Source: Flexithrix dorotheae DSM 6795
GTDB taxonomy: Bacteria; Bacteroidota; Bacteroidia; Cytophagales; Flammeovirgaceae
Direction of reading: 5' to 3'
NCBI RefSeq assembly: GCF_000379765.1
Contig: NZ_KB903436.1
Span: forward strand, 62,664 to 126,663
Length of the DNA: 64,000 nucleotides
The translations under genes and the position numbers were made by a program. Below, piece by piece: positions 50,636 to 60,722 of this stretch; the stretch's first letter is position 1, and every line of letters starts with the position of its first letter. A model generated the notes under the pieces. The model was not told where the DNA came from and searched no databases. It saw nothing but the letters and a program-made list of their open reading frames with translations.

Positions 50636-53600
50636 TTAAAAGCCAATATTTATTCCCAGGGTATATGTTTTCGGATTTGGAATTGCTCCATAATCTAATC
50701 CTGTGGCAGTATCGTTATTATTGATACCAGCTGTGGTATTATTATTAGCCGATGAAGCTTCAGGGTCATAACCACTATAATTGGTAATAATAAATGCATT
50801 TTGTGCACTGATATAAAACCTAAGTGATCTCAACCCATTGTTGATGGGTACATTATAACCTAGGGAAAGATTGCTGAAACGTATAAAATCACCCTTTTCG
50901 ATATACCTTGTAGATTGATTTATATTTTGTCCCGAGGCTGGAATGTCATTTTCATTTTCAGGAGTCCATCGATTAAGAAATTCAGTACTGGTGGCATGGA
51001 GGACATTTCCGGTAGCCAGAGAAATCATTGACCTGGTGGCATTAAGGATTTCAAAACCATGAGCTCCGGTAATGAACATATTAAAATCAAAATTGGAGAA
51101 ATTTATGGTGTTGTTCCAACCCCAGTTAAACTTTGGAGTTCCATTCCCAATAATGCCCAGTACCAAATCGCCATTTTCATCCACAAGGTATTTAGCATCT
51201 CCTGGAGCAGCATCATTTGCTGCGGCATCTGCAGTTCTCCATGTACCCAGAAACTGTGCCCCATAAAATGAACCTAAAGCCTCCCCTACCCTGTAAATAT
51301 GAGTACTCAAACCCGTTCCTCCTATAGCGGAAGATCCTGTAACCTGTTGTGTTTGGTCTGCAGCCAGTGAAATAACTTCATTTTTATTATTGGAAGCCGT
51401 AAAAACAGAATTCCATTGCCATCTTTCATTGTCAATCACATCCGAAGACAACATAAATTCAAACCCGCTATTTTGAACTTCCCCCTGGTTAGCTGTGATG
51501 GTTCCACCTCCGGCAAATGCCGGAACTGGTACATTCAGGAGGAGATCTGTAGTATTCTTTTTATAATAATCTACAGAGAAATTAAGTCTTCCTGCGATAA
51601 AAGAAAAATCAATACCTGCATTAATTTGCTTAGTAGTTTCCCAGTGTAAATTTGGATTAGCGAACCTGCCCGGAGCCAATCCAACAGTTTCTGAAGCTCC
51701 GTCTAATGGATAATTCGTTCCGGTGGAAAGGGTTGGGTAAGTCAGATAATTGCCTACATTCTGGTTTCCGGTTTCTCCATAACCAGCTCTCAGCTTAATA
51801 TTATCAATAAAACTACTGCCTTTTACAAAGCTTATTTCACTTAAATTGTATGCCGCTCCAACTGACGGGAATACTGCTGATCGTTGATTTTCCCTAAACC
51901 TGGAAGAAGCATCGTGCCTGATGGTTCCGGTTAAGAATAAATTGTTGTTCAATCCATACTCCAGCCTTCCCACAAAGGATTGGAGGGAATTTTTATTATA
52001 GTCGGCATTGGCTCTTTGAACCTCAGCAATTTCGAGCACTGCATAAGTTGCGGGAAATATATAATTAGAAGCAGTAAACCCTCCGTTCCTTCTTTCTGAG
52101 CCTGTTATTTCATAAATTCCGGTCAATTTGATATTATGATTTCCAAAGCCTTTTTCCCAGGTTAAAATATTACTCCACTGATAGCCCTCGGTTCTGCCAT
52201 GGCCACCTCCTGCTCCGGCAAATCCATTGGGTTCATAGATTTGATAATCCTGATAATTTTCAAACATGGTATTGTACAGGTTAACTCCTAAAATGGACCT
52301 TATATTCAACCCATCTATGATATCATAAGAAACATTCAGATTGGTATTTATTCGATCTTCCCAGGAATGGTTATCCCTATTGTTTTGCACAATCAGAGGA
52401 TTATTTAATATTGAACCGTACGGAGAGGTTAGATTTGGTGTACCATCTTCATTCCATGGAGGTAACGTTGGATCCCAGGAAAGGGCAGCTGTTATACCAG
52501 CCCTTTGATCACCATCAGGTCTTAATCCACCCTGAGTGAAATTTTTCCTTCTTTCCCTACTTCCAAACAGGTTTAATCCTAATTTCAATTTTTGGGAAAC
52601 ATCCATATTGAGGTTCGTTCGAATATTATACCTCTTGTACCCGGTATTAATAATATTCCCTGTCTGTTCCACATAACCACCAGACACAAAATAACCTGTT
52701 TTTTCTGCCTTCCCACTTATATTAAACTGAAGATTATCGGCATGACCTGTCTGGAGGTATTCATCCTGATAATCAGTAGCTTTGGTGATTGGCCTGTCAT
52801 AAAGCTCCGAGAATTGAGTGGCACTCATAATATCAATTCTGTCAGGTACGTTTGCAATGCTATGAAAATAGTTGATGTCCAACTGGGGAGCCCCGCTACC
52901 TTTTTTAGTATTTACTATAATTACCCCATTCGCACCTCTTGATCCATAAATAGCCGTTGCAGAAGCATCTTTCAACACATCAAAAGATTCAATATCATTG
53001 GTGTTTAAGGTTCTTAAATTACCTCCAATAACACCATCAATAACAATAAGCGGATCATTATTTCCAGTGATAGAGTTTGCCCCTCTTACCCTTATTTTAA
53101 TATCACCTCCGGGCGTTCCTGTATTATTGGATACTACAACTCCCGGAGCCCGGCCTTTCAGTGCATCTTCCGTTCGGACAATGGGCTGTTTTTCGAAATC
53201 CTCGGAGGTTACCTGAGAAACAGCACCGGTCAGGTCACTTTTCTTAGCTGTTCCATATCCAATTACTACAACCTCCTCTAATTGTTCTAAATCTGGTTCC
53301 AGTTTTACTTCAATTTGGGACTGGTTTCCAATTGGAATTTCAATGGTTTTGAACCCAATATAACTAAATTCTAATACCTCCCCTTCACCTACCTCAATTG
53401 AAAATCCACCATTCACATCGGTAGTGGTACCTATTTTAGTTCCCTTTATAATAATGCTTACACCTGGTAAGGGTTCATTATCTTCCTTTGAAGAAACAGT
53501 TCCTGAAACCCTGGCCTGTTGATTCCTTTGGTATTCCTCAATACCTTTTTCTCCTATCCGGTAGTTCTTTGTAACATAAATATTCTCATCTATTCTTTTA

Positions 53601-53923
53601 AATTTTAACTTGGCTTCTTTCGAAATATAGCTCAATACTGAATATAAAGAAGCATTTTTAAACTTCAGGCTAAGTTGGTAAGAATCGTCTACTATATCGT
53701 GATTATAAGTAAACGCAAAATTAGTCTTGTTTTCAATTTCACTAAAAATTCCTCTCAAGGGAGAATCCCTTTTTGAAATGGAAATGGAAACATCGTTTAA
53801 GTATTTATTTTGTGCTTCACTGTCTTTTGCAGTGAGTAAACCACATAAAAGTGCCTGGATAAAAATTCCATATAATGCAAATCTAGTCATATATAAAATT
53901 TGCTGTAAAAATTTCAATTTCAT
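50636..53923 (-). CDS. susC: SusC/RagA-family TonB-dependent receptor with STN domain
   Basis: About 1095 residues from the ATG near 53923 (MKLKFLQQILYMTRFAL); starts at 53959 and 53995 are also in frame but give a longer leader. Order: signal peptide (about 1-37), STN domain (about 42-118; VSISISKRDSPLRGIFSEIE), CarboxypepD-like domain (about 125-210; VSGTVSSKEDNEPLPGVSIIIKG), plug (about 220-340; KSDLTGAVSQVTSEDFEKQPIVRTEDALKGRAPGV, in part) and a 22-strand barrel. The STN domain lets it signal through FecR to an ECF sigma factor, and such genes lie directly upstream (54116-56013). Confidence 0.94.
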   Translation of the reverse strand: MKLKFLQQILYMTRFALYGIFIQALLCGLLTAKDSEAQNKYLNDVSISISKRDSPLRGIFSEIENKTNFAFTYNHDIVDDSYQLSLKFKNASLYSVLSYISKEAKLKFKRIDENIYVTKNYRIGEKGIEEYQRNQQARVSGTVSSKEDNEPLPGVSIIIKGTKIGTTTDVNGGFSIEVGEGEVLEFSYIGFKTIEIPIGNQSQIEVKLEPDLEQLEEVVVIGYGTAKKSDLTGAVSQVTSEDFEKQPIVRTEDALKGRAPGVVVSNNTGTPGGDIKIRVRGANSITGNNDPLIVIDGVIGGNLRTLNTNDIESFDVLKDASATAIYGSRGANGVIIVNTKKGSGAPQLDINYFHSIANVPDRIDIMSATQFSELYDRPITKATDYQDEYLQTGHADNLQFNISGKAEKTGYFVSGGYVEQTGNIINTGYKRYNIRTNLNMDVSQKLKLGLNLFGSRERRKNFTQGGLRPDGDQRAGITAALSWDPTLPPWNEDGTPNLTSPYGSILNNPLIVQNNRDNHSWEDRINTNLNVSYDIIDGLNIRSILGVNLYNTMFENYQDYQIYEPNGFAGAGGGHGRTEGYQWSNILTWEKGFGNHNIKLTGIYEITGSERRNGGFTASNYIFPATYAVLEIAEVQRANADYNKNSLQSFVGRLEYGLNNNLFLTGTIRHDASSRFRENQRSAVFPSVGAAYNLSEISFVKGSSFIDNIKLRAGYGETGNQNVGNYLTYPTLSTGTNYPLDGASETVGLAPGRFANPNLHWETTKQINAGIDFSFIAGRLNFSVDYYKKNTTDLLLNVPVPAFAGGGTITANQGEVQNSGFEFMLSSDVIDNERWQWNSVFTASNNKNEVISLAADQTQQVTGSSAIGGTGLSTHIYRVGEALGSFYGAQFLGTWRTADAAANDAAPGDAKYLVDENGDLVLGIIGNGTPKFNWGWNNTINFSNFDFNMFITGAHGFEILNATRSMISLATGNVLHATSTEFLNRWTPENENDIPASGQNINQSTRYIEKGDFIRFSNLSLGYNVPINNGLRSLRFYISAQNAFIITNYSGYDPEASSANNNTTAGINNNDTATGLDYGAIPNPKTYTLGINIGF

Positions 53924-54028
53924 ATTTTTATAAGATTTTTGGTGAGTAATGTTTTTCATCAAATAATCGCTACCAGTGCTGAAGACAGCGACCAAACTTT
54001 TTCAGATGGTAGATTATTGGAAAATAAG

Positions 54029-54055
54029 CCAGCTACATTTCATTTGTGTAGCTGG
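54029..54055 (-). terminator. Intrinsic terminator of the FecR gene
   Basis: Stem CCAGCTACA / TGTAGCTGG with T-rich sequence on the minus strand, between FecR and SusC. It implies that SusC has its own promoter, which would be the target of the ECF sigma factor. Confidence 0.7.
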
Positions 54056-54115
54056 TTTTTTTAGCTTGTATCCATTTTCATATCGATAAGTTTTTAATAA
54101 AAAATGCGTATATTT

Positions 54116-55162
54116 CTATAAATTCCCTTTTTTTAAATAAACCTTTTGACCTTCCATTTTAAAGTCCAAATTGCAGGAAAAACTTAACCCCTCAAGTACA
54201 TTTTGAAGGCTCTTATTTTTAAATCTGCCACTAAAAGTTCCGGTAACTTCCGTATCATTTTCCACAATAAACTCTACATTATACCACCGCTCCAACTCTT
54301 TGAGGATTGTTTTTAGATTCTTATTATCAAATAAAATAGTATTGTCTTTCCAAGCTGTTTTTTCTCCCGGGTTCACTGCCTCTTTCAATATCCTCTTGTT
54401 TTCCTTATTGTAGCTCAGCATATCATTGGGAAACAAAATGTGGTTAGATTCAATATTTTCTGACTCATCCTTACTTTCCACCTTCACCTTTCCGGTTACC
54501 ACGTTAACCTCAATTTCATTTTCATCCTGATATGCTCTTATATTGAATGTAGTCCCTAAAACTGTGGTAACAATATTTTGGGAATGAATGATAAAAGGCC
54601 GGATGGAGTCTTTTGTGACCTCAAAAAATGCTTCTCCCGTTAAAAAAACCTCTCTTTTACCCTTCGAAAACTTTTCGGGAAAGGATATTTTACTTTCCGC
54701 ATTTAATATCACTTTAGTTCCATCTTCTAAGATAAAGGTTAATTTCTGACCCCTGGTAGCAGCTTTCGAAAAATACTCCCCAGTAGTGGAAAAATCCTTT
54801 GGGGAAGTCAGATAATCTTTTAGCGGTGAACTGAAAAATATTAAAAATAAAAGACTTGCCGCCACAGAAAATTTTAGAAAAAATCCATTGTACACCTTGT
54901 TTTTATTCCTCGATTTTTGCGCTTTTTTTAATACTCCTTCAAAAGAATCAATTAATTCTTCATCGGTAGCCCTGAAATAATTTTTATATCTTAATCCTGA
55001 AATAAAACTTTTGGCTTCGATGATCATCACATGTTTTTCAGGATGGCTGTTTATCCACGCATTCCAAAATAGGTTACTATCGGCAGTTGGATTAACTACC
55101 CATTTAATAAAATATTCATCTTCCAGAAAATCCTCTAATCTATAATTCTCGTATTTCATCAT
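54116..55162 (-). CDS. FecR-family anti-sigma factor
   Basis: A 348-residue protein with a cytoplasmic N-terminus (about 1-90; sigma-binding), one membrane segment (about 92-112, FFLKFSVAASLLFLIFFSS), a FecR domain (about 130-240; RGQKLTFILEDGTKVILNAESKISFPEKF, in part) and a DUF4974 C-terminal domain (about 270-345). In the trans-envelope system, the periplasmic part receives a signal from the receptor's STN domain and releases the sigma factor. It is 158 bp from the sigma gene and upstream of SusC. Confidence 0.93.
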   Translation of the reverse strand: MMKYENYRLEDFLEDEYFIKWVVNPTADSNLFWNAWINSHPEKHVMIIEAKSFISGLRYKNYFRATDEELIDSFEGVLKKAQKSRNKNKVYNGFFLKFSVAASLLFLIFFSSPLKDYLTSPKDFSTTGEYFSKAATRGQKLTFILEDGTKVILNAESKISFPEKFSKGKREVFLTGEAFFEVTKDSIRPFIIHSQNIVTTVLGTTFNIRAYQDENEIEVNVVTGKVKVESKDESENIESNHILFPNDMLSYNKENKRILKEAVNPGEKTAWKDNTILFDNKNLKTILKELERWYNVEFIVENDTEVTGTFSGRFKNKSLQNVLEGLSFSCNLDFKMEGQKVYLKKGNL

Positions 55163-55320
55163 TGTTCAATATTCACATTTATATAGAGGGGTGGATATTT
55201 TTGATATATACTACTTCGAATATTTTTTTATGAAAAAATGAAATCTTTTTGGAGATCACCCTTCAGTAGGATACCCTGTAGAATTAAATTAACAAGTAAA
55301 ACAAACAGACACGAAAGACT

Positions 55321-56013
55321 TTAAAGATTTGGTAAAACCGCAAAAAATACTGATGTAATCAATGATCCGAAATCATTTCCAAGTTCTTTCCTTAAATTCT
55401 TAATTCCCCTGTGAGCCATTACCCTGGCATGTTCAATCTTGGAGAAACCCATGACTTCCGTAATTTCATTATAATCAAGCCCTTCAAAATAATAATTTAT
55501 CAACACTTCTTTCTGGCGTGCAGGAAGCTTTTGAAAGGCCTCTTCCAACTTTTTTAAAACTTCCTTGTTGACCTGTTTTTGAATTAATTGATTTTCAATT
55601 GAAAATTCAATTTGAAAACTGTGCTCTACATAAATTTTCTCCTCGCCCACAAAACTAATTTTGGACCTTTTCTCCAGCAGTTTTCTCCTTAATGACTTAA
55701 ATAAGTAGGGTTTTATGGAAGTTTTTAATTCCCTCAATCGTTTATGCTTCAACTTTATTTCTACAAATAAATCCTGGATAATATCTTTTACAAATTCCCT
55801 ATCTGTAGAAAACTGATGTCCATAGTTGAACAATTGTTGAAAGTATTTAAAATATATAAAACTGAAAGCTTCTTCACTTCCCATTCTTAAATTTTCCCAG
55901 ATTTCTATGTCTGGTTTCCCTTCCATTTTTACAAGGGAAGAATGTAAAGGAACTGCCTCTGATTTGGAAACTATCAGATTGGTTTGATTTATTTTTGTCG
56001 CTTTCATTTTCAT
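55321..56013 (-). CDS. ECF RNA polymerase sigma factor
   Basis: A 230-residue sigma factor. Region 2 is visible as GHQFSTDREFVKDIIQDLFVEIKLKHKRL (in part: FVKDIIQDLFVEI) and region 4 as LEEAFQKLPARQKEVLINYYFEGLDYNEITEVMGFSKIEHARVMAHRGIKNLRKEL (in part: LPARQKEVLINYYFEGLDYNEI). The N-terminal 40 residues and the C-terminal GSLITSVFFAVLPNL extend past a typical ECF sigma. With FecR and SusC it forms a receptor-sensing unit. It is divergent from the sulfatase/SMP-30 fusion gene, which may be under its control. Confidence 0.92.
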   Translation of the reverse strand: MKMKATKINQTNLIVSKSEAVPLHSSLVKMEGKPDIEIWENLRMGSEEAFSFIYFKYFQQLFNYGHQFSTDREFVKDIIQDLFVEIKLKHKRLRELKTSIKPYLFKSLRRKLLEKRSKISFVGEEKIYVEHSFQIEFSIENQLIQKQVNKEVLKKLEEAFQKLPARQKEVLINYYFEGLDYNEITEVMGFSKIEHARVMAHRGIKNLRKELGNDFGSLITSVFFAVLPNL

Positions 56014-56280
56014 TATAGGTAGTAAAGTTAGAGGTTTTCCAAAGTAAAAAAAACTTTTAAATTACCCTATACTTAAACTATTTTACCCTTTTTTACCTGG
56101 AAATCTGGCATAAGTTAATAAAATAATCCTGATCGAAACAAGAAAAGAATTCCATTCTTATCACATTGTCATTATTATTTAACCCTATCTTTCATAAATA
56201 AAATTTAACCGAAATAGAAGGAAGTTGGCATTAAGGATACTTAAGGATATTGATCAACAAACTTTATTCTTAACATTAAT

Positions 56281-58572
56281 ATGAAAAAAAAGCTTTTCTT
56301 AAATTTATGCTCAAATATCATTTTTTTACTTACCCTACTTTATTTTCCTCATAACCCTTTATTTGGGCAGGAAGGCTCAAAACCACCTAATGTAATTCTT
56401 ATCATGGTAGATGACCTGGGTTTTGAAACTGTTGGTTGTTACGGTGGCACTTCTTACAAGACTCCCAATATTGATAAAATGGCTAAAAGTGGTTTAAAAT
56501 TCAACCAGGCTTATGCGCAACCATTATGCACCAATACCAGGGTAAAGCTAATGACCGGAAAATACAATTTCAGAAACTGGTCAGCCTTTGGTATTTTAGA
56601 TCCCGGGCAAAAAACCTTTGGTCACCTGATGCAGGAGGCGGGCTATGCCACTTGTATAGTGGGTAAATGGCAACTGCAAAGTTATGATCCTATTGATTAT
56701 CCGGGGGCTGAATTCAGAAGGGATACCGGTATGAAAGTAGATAAAGCAGGGTTCGATGAATATTGTTTATGGCACACCGGCCATACCGAAGATAAAGGTT
56801 CCCGTTATGCTGATCCCACCATCCTTCAGAATGGCCGGTTTTTATCCGATACCAAAGGAAAATATGGTCCTGATATCTTCACCAGTTATCTCAATGAATT
56901 TGTGAAAAAGGACAGAGATAAGCCTTTTTTTGTCTATTATCCCATGGCCCTTACACACAATCCGTTTTCCCCAACCCCTGATAGCAAAATCTGGGCAAAT
57001 ACTGCACACAGAATGGATGATGAAACCACCTATTTTAAAGACATGGTGGAATATTGTGATAAAATTGTTGGAGATATCCTCCAAAACCTGGAAGATAACG
57101 GACTACTGGAAGAAACACTTGTTTTGTTTTATGCAGACAATGGAACACACCAATTGATATTCTCAAAAATGAAAGATAAAACGGTTCAGGGTGGAAAAGG
57201 CTTAACCATAGAGACAGGGATTCGGGTACCCCTTATAGCCAGCTGGCCCGGCCATATTCAGGAAGGCACTGAAACTAATGAATTGATTGATGCGATTGAT
57301 TTTTTACCTACACTTTTAGATGTAGGAGGAAATTCGGTTCCTGAAAATTTCCTGACCGATGGAGAAAGTTTTCTACCCATTTTGGAAGGAAAGCATGAGC
57401 CCCGAAGGGACTGGATTTATATGTATTATAATCCCAAACCCGGAGCAGATAAAGATCAGTTCGCCCCAGCCGAATTTGTGATGAACAGCCAGTTTAAATT
57501 ATATGGAGATGGACGGTTTTACAATACCAAACAGGATATGCTGGAGAAAACGCCTTTAAAGGAAAAAGATATTAAACCAGAAATTAAATCATTAAAAACA
57601 AAGTTCAGGCATATCCTGGATTCTTTAAAGAAATATCCGGCTATTGGAAAAGTAGAACGGCTTGATCCGGCTCTGGATGATATCGTTTCCCCACATTGCA
57701 GAATAGAAGTAATTGCAGAGGGATTTACCTGGTCGGAAGGGCCCGTGTGGCAACCCAATGGTCAAAAACTACTTTTTTCTGATGTTCCCCAAAACAAAAT
57801 TTACGAATGGAATAACCTCAATGGATTAAGTGTACATGTTTCTCCGGCAGGTTACACTGGCACTGCTCCAAAGGAAGGGGGAATAGGCTCCAATGGCCTT
57901 ACTTTAGATCCTGCGGGTAATTTGGTCATTTGCCAGCAGGGAGATCGTGCACTTAGCAAATTAAAAGAAGGTTCCAACTCATCCAATCCTAGATTCGAAC
58001 AAATTGTTTCTGACTATGAGGGCAAAAAATTTAATTCTCCAAATGATTTAACTTATGATGCTGAAGGGAATTTGTATTTTACTGATCCCACTTTTGGGTT
58101 GGGAAAATCGAAAGGAGACATTGGATTTGCAGGAGTTTATTTCCTCAGTAAGGAGGGAAAACTAACCCTGCTTTCAGATGACATTGAATTTCCCAATGGC
58201 ATAGCCGTATCTCATGATCATAAAACTTTATATATCGCAGATTCTCACCCGGTTCGGCCGAGTATTATTGCCTATGATATTGTTGGAAAAGGAAAAATCA
58301 ATAACAAACGAATATTTTTTGATGCTACAGCGCTTTGGAAATCCAGCATTAGTAAGCAAAAACCAGATGGATTAAAAATAGATAAAAACGGGAATGTATT
58401 TATGGCTGGCCCTGATGGAGTGCTTATTTTTTCACCTGAGGGCAAGCATCTGGGCACCCTGAAAACCTTTAAAAGGACTTCTAACTGTGCTTTTAGTGAG
58501 GATGGTCGAATGTTATATGTAACTTGTGATGATATTATTCTAAGGATTAACCTGAAACCTTATTCTAAATAA
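56281..58572 (+). CDS. Secreted fusion: sulfatase plus SMP-30/gluconolactonase domain
   Basis: A 763-residue protein with a signal peptide (about 1-30, ending LFGQ). Residues of about 33-450 are an arylsulfatase-like domain: metal site VDDLGFETVGCYG, modification site CTNTRVKLMTGKY (Cys83, formylglycine position; the third residue is Asn rather than the usual Pro), YADNG, WPGHIQEG. Residues of about 470-760 are an SMP-30/gluconolactonase propeller: FTWSEGPVWQPNGQKLLF with metal-binding Glu, NSPNDLTYDAEGNLYFTDP (Asn/Asp), DGLKIDKNGNV (Asp). Such a fusion is unusual; it would couple desulfation to lactone hydrolysis. It is divergent from the ECF sigma gene. Confidence 0.88.
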   Translation: MKKKLFLNLCSNIIFLLTLLYFPHNPLFGQEGSKPPNVILIMVDDLGFETVGCYGGTSYKTPNIDKMAKSGLKFNQAYAQPLCTNTRVKLMTGKYNFRNWSAFGILDPGQKTFGHLMQEAGYATCIVGKWQLQSYDPIDYPGAEFRRDTGMKVDKAGFDEYCLWHTGHTEDKGSRYADPTILQNGRFLSDTKGKYGPDIFTSYLNEFVKKDRDKPFFVYYPMALTHNPFSPTPDSKIWANTAHRMDDETTYFKDMVEYCDKIVGDILQNLEDNGLLEETLVLFYADNGTHQLIFSKMKDKTVQGGKGLTIETGIRVPLIASWPGHIQEGTETNELIDAIDFLPTLLDVGGNSVPENFLTDGESFLPILEGKHEPRRDWIYMYYNPKPGADKDQFAPAEFVMNSQFKLYGDGRFYNTKQDMLEKTPLKEKDIKPEIKSLKTKFRHILDSLKKYPAIGKVERLDPALDDIVSPHCRIEVIAEGFTWSEGPVWQPNGQKLLFSDVPQNKIYEWNNLNGLSVHVSPAGYTGTAPKEGGIGSNGLTLDPAGNLVICQQGDRALSKLKEGSNSSNPRFEQIVSDYEGKKFNSPNDLTYDAEGNLYFTDPTFGLGKSKGDIGFAGVYFLSKEGKLTLLSDDIEFPNGIAVSHDHKTLYIADSHPVRPSIIAYDIVGKGKINNKRIFFDATALWKSSISKQKPDGLKIDKNGNVFMAGPDGVLIFSPEGKHLGTLKTFKRTSNCAFSEDGRMLYVTCDDIILRINLKPYSK

Positions 58573-58623
58573 AAATTTGCGAAATAAGAGATTTCCGGAT
58601 TGCTTTAACTCTTTCATTACTTT

Positions 58624-58722
58624 AAGAGACTGTCTGGGCACTTTAATTTTAGTTGGCCGATACCTTTTTCTTTCAGAAAAGATCTTGTTTCCCCAACTAA
58701 AACTAAGGCCAGACTGTCTCTT
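58624..58722. repeat. Long inverted repeat between convergent genes (MITE-like or bidirectional terminator)
   Basis: Arms AAGAGACTGTCTGGGC and GGCCAGACTGTCTCTT with matching inner parts TTAATTTTAGTTGG / CCAACTAAAACTAA, spanning about 99 bp; a T run follows on the + strand. It lies between the sulfatase fusion gene and the second ECF sigma gene, so it could also act as a terminator for both. Confidence 0.6.
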
Positions 58723-58738
58723 TTTTATTTAAATTAAT

Positions 58739-59344
58739 CTATTGAAACCTATGCAAAGAGCTCCTTATAAACTTTAAAGCTTTATGAATATGTTTTTCAA
58801 CCGTACTTACTGAGATATTCATTTTTTCTCCAATTTCCTTATTCGATAAATTTTCAAACCTGCTCATGTAAAAAACAGTTCTGCATTTTTCTGGCAGTTC
58901 AGCCATGGTTTCTGATAAATAGCTGTTTAATTCATTAAACTCAACCTGCTCAAGTACATGATAAACAAAGCTCACTTCATTCATGGTTTCCAGATAAGCC
59001 TTTCTTGTTTTAGATTTTCTGATCTGGTTAGCCACCTGGAATTTAGTCATCTGATACATGAAAGAAGATACATGCCGGATTTTCAATTCATGCCGCCTTC
59101 TCCATATATCCAGGAAAACTTCCTGAATGATATCCCGGCAAATTTCATCATCCCTAAAAATTTTAAATGCAAACTGATAGAGTTTTTCCCAATAGCGATT
59201 ATACAATTCATCAAATGCACCCATCTCATCCTTGGAAAGATGTTCGACTAGTTCCAGATCGGTAATATGGTGGTAATTTTCAGGTGGCAATTCAGTATAA
59301 TGACTATGTTGGAACAAATTATGGTTTATAAATCTGATTTCCAA
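58739..59344 (-). CDS. ECF RNA polymerase sigma factor (second)
   Basis: A 201-residue sigma factor. Region 2: AFKIFRDDEICRDIIQEVFLDIWRRRHEL (in part: DDEICRDIIQEVFLDIW); region 4: AELPEKCRTVFYMSRFENLSNKEIGEKMNISVSTVEKHIHKALKFIRSSL (in part: SNKEIGEKMNISVSTVEKHIHKAL). It is divergent from the FecR gene at 59590 with 245 bp between, rather than in the usual tandem order; the downstream SusC has an STN domain, so the three probably form one signalling set. Confidence 0.93.
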   Translation of the reverse strand: MEIRFINHNLFQHSHYTELPPENYHHITDLELVEHLSKDEMGAFDELYNRYWEKLYQFAFKIFRDDEICRDIIQEVFLDIWRRRHELKIRHVSSFMYQMTKFQVANQIRKSKTRKAYLETMNEVSFVYHVLEQVEFNELNSYLSETMAELPEKCRTVFYMSRFENLSNKEIGEKMNISVSTVEKHIHKALKFIRSSLHRFQ

Positions 59345-59589
59345 AACAGACTGCCAATTTATAAGTTAATTCCAAATTTATTATCCTGAAACCTGGCTTT
59401 TCATTTATGGACTAAAATCCTCATTAAAAAAAATCAGATTGGAATAGAAGGTTTTTTAAAGTTGTGATACTTAATGGTAAAAGCCGATAAATCTTAATGT
59501 TAAAAGATTTGCTTCCATACCTTTTAAAGGTTTTGTCCTTTTAAAAAAATTGAAACTAACTATTCTTAACCTTACTGACTATAATTGAA

Positions 59590-60585
59590 ATGAATGAAAA
59601 GGAATTTGACGAACTGCTGCAAAAATACACGGCTGAAGAAGCCACTGAGCAGGAAGTTGAACTGTTAAATATGTTTTTTGATCGTTTGGCAGCCAATGGA
59701 GAAACTTCCAGTGTGCTCAATAATAACCAAGATATTATTAAGTCCCGGATTCTTAAAGATATTAAAATGAAAATCACTCCGGAAAATAAGTTGGCTACCA
59801 ATCCTGCTAAAGAAATAAAATGGATGCCAAATTTCCTGAAAGCAGCTGCTGCCATTTTTATTCTGGGCTTAGGGATAAATTATTACTATTCTCAACAAAG
59901 TGTAGAACAGGATTTGCAGGTGATTGAATTGAAGACCAGTTTTACCGAAAAGGGCCAAAAGAAAACACTGAACTTAAGTGATGGTACCACAATAAAACTA
60001 AATGCAGGAAGTACCATCAAATATCCGGCAGTATTTGGGGAACATTCCAGGGAAATTGAATTGCACGGAGAAGCTTATTTTGATGTAGCAGAAGATAAAA
60101 ACAGGCCTTTTATAGTGAGCACAGGAAAGGTTACTACCACGGTTTTAGGTACTTCATTTAATATCAGGGCCTACCCAAACGCTGAAAATACCAATATCGC
60201 TTTAATCGAAGGAAAGGTCCGTGTAGAGAAATACACCGATGAAACCAGGCAGGAAAAATCGAGCGAAACTTATCTTTTGCCGGGTGAAAATGTTATTTAT
60301 CATAAAAGCACTTCTATCCTTAAAAAAGGCCATTTCGATTTAAAGAAGGTCGTTTCATGGAAAGATAATGTCATTTATTTTGACAACACTCCTTTTGAAG
60401 ATGCCATTCAAACCCTGGAATTATGGTATGGAGTGGAGATTGAAATTTTGAAATTAAAAGACAGACAACTATCGGTAAATGGGGAATTCCACAATCAATC
60501 ACTGGAAAATGTGCTGCAATCCATGAGCTATTCAAAATTCTCCTACCAGATTGATGGAGATCAAATCATTTTAAAATTTAACTAA
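59590..60585 (+). CDS. FecR-family anti-sigma factor (second)
   Basis: A 331-residue protein with a cytoplasmic N-terminus (about 1-80), a membrane segment (about 82-100, FLKAAAAIFILGLGINYYY), a FecR domain (about 118-225; KKTLNLSDGTTIKLNAGSTIKYPAVF, in part) and a DUF4974 domain (about 255-330, with VSWKDNVIYFDNTPFEDAIQTLELWYGVEIEI in part). It precedes the second SusC by 138 bp; a hairpin lies between. The paired sigma factor is divergent at 58739-59344. Confidence 0.93.
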   Translation: MNEKEFDELLQKYTAEEATEQEVELLNMFFDRLAANGETSSVLNNNQDIIKSRILKDIKMKITPENKLATNPAKEIKWMPNFLKAAAAIFILGLGINYYYSQQSVEQDLQVIELKTSFTEKGQKKTLNLSDGTTIKLNAGSTIKYPAVFGEHSREIELHGEAYFDVAEDKNRPFIVSTGKVTTTVLGTSFNIRAYPNAENTNIALIEGKVRVEKYTDETRQEKSSETYLLPGENVIYHKSTSILKKGHFDLKKVVSWKDNVIYFDNTPFEDAIQTLELWYGVEIEILKLKDRQLSVNGEFHNQSLENVLQSMSYSKFSYQIDGDQIILKFN

Positions 60586-60628
60586 ACAAAAAGATATGAT
60601 GAAAATAAATACTTCCTAGACAAAAAAA

Positions 60629-60679
60629 GACTTCTGAGACTCGACCGTATCGCTAAATATCATTCGAAAATCAGAAGTC
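60629..60679 (+). promoter_or_regulatory. Hairpin in the leader between FecR and the second SusC
   Basis: Arms GACTTCTGA / TCAGAAGTC with a loop of about 33 bp, preceded by seven A residues. It could be a weak terminator of the FecR transcript or a leader structure setting SusC levels. Confidence 0.4.
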
Positions 60680-60722
60680 CAATCCGTTCTCTAAAAATTG
60701 TTTTAAAAAACTAATCAAAATT

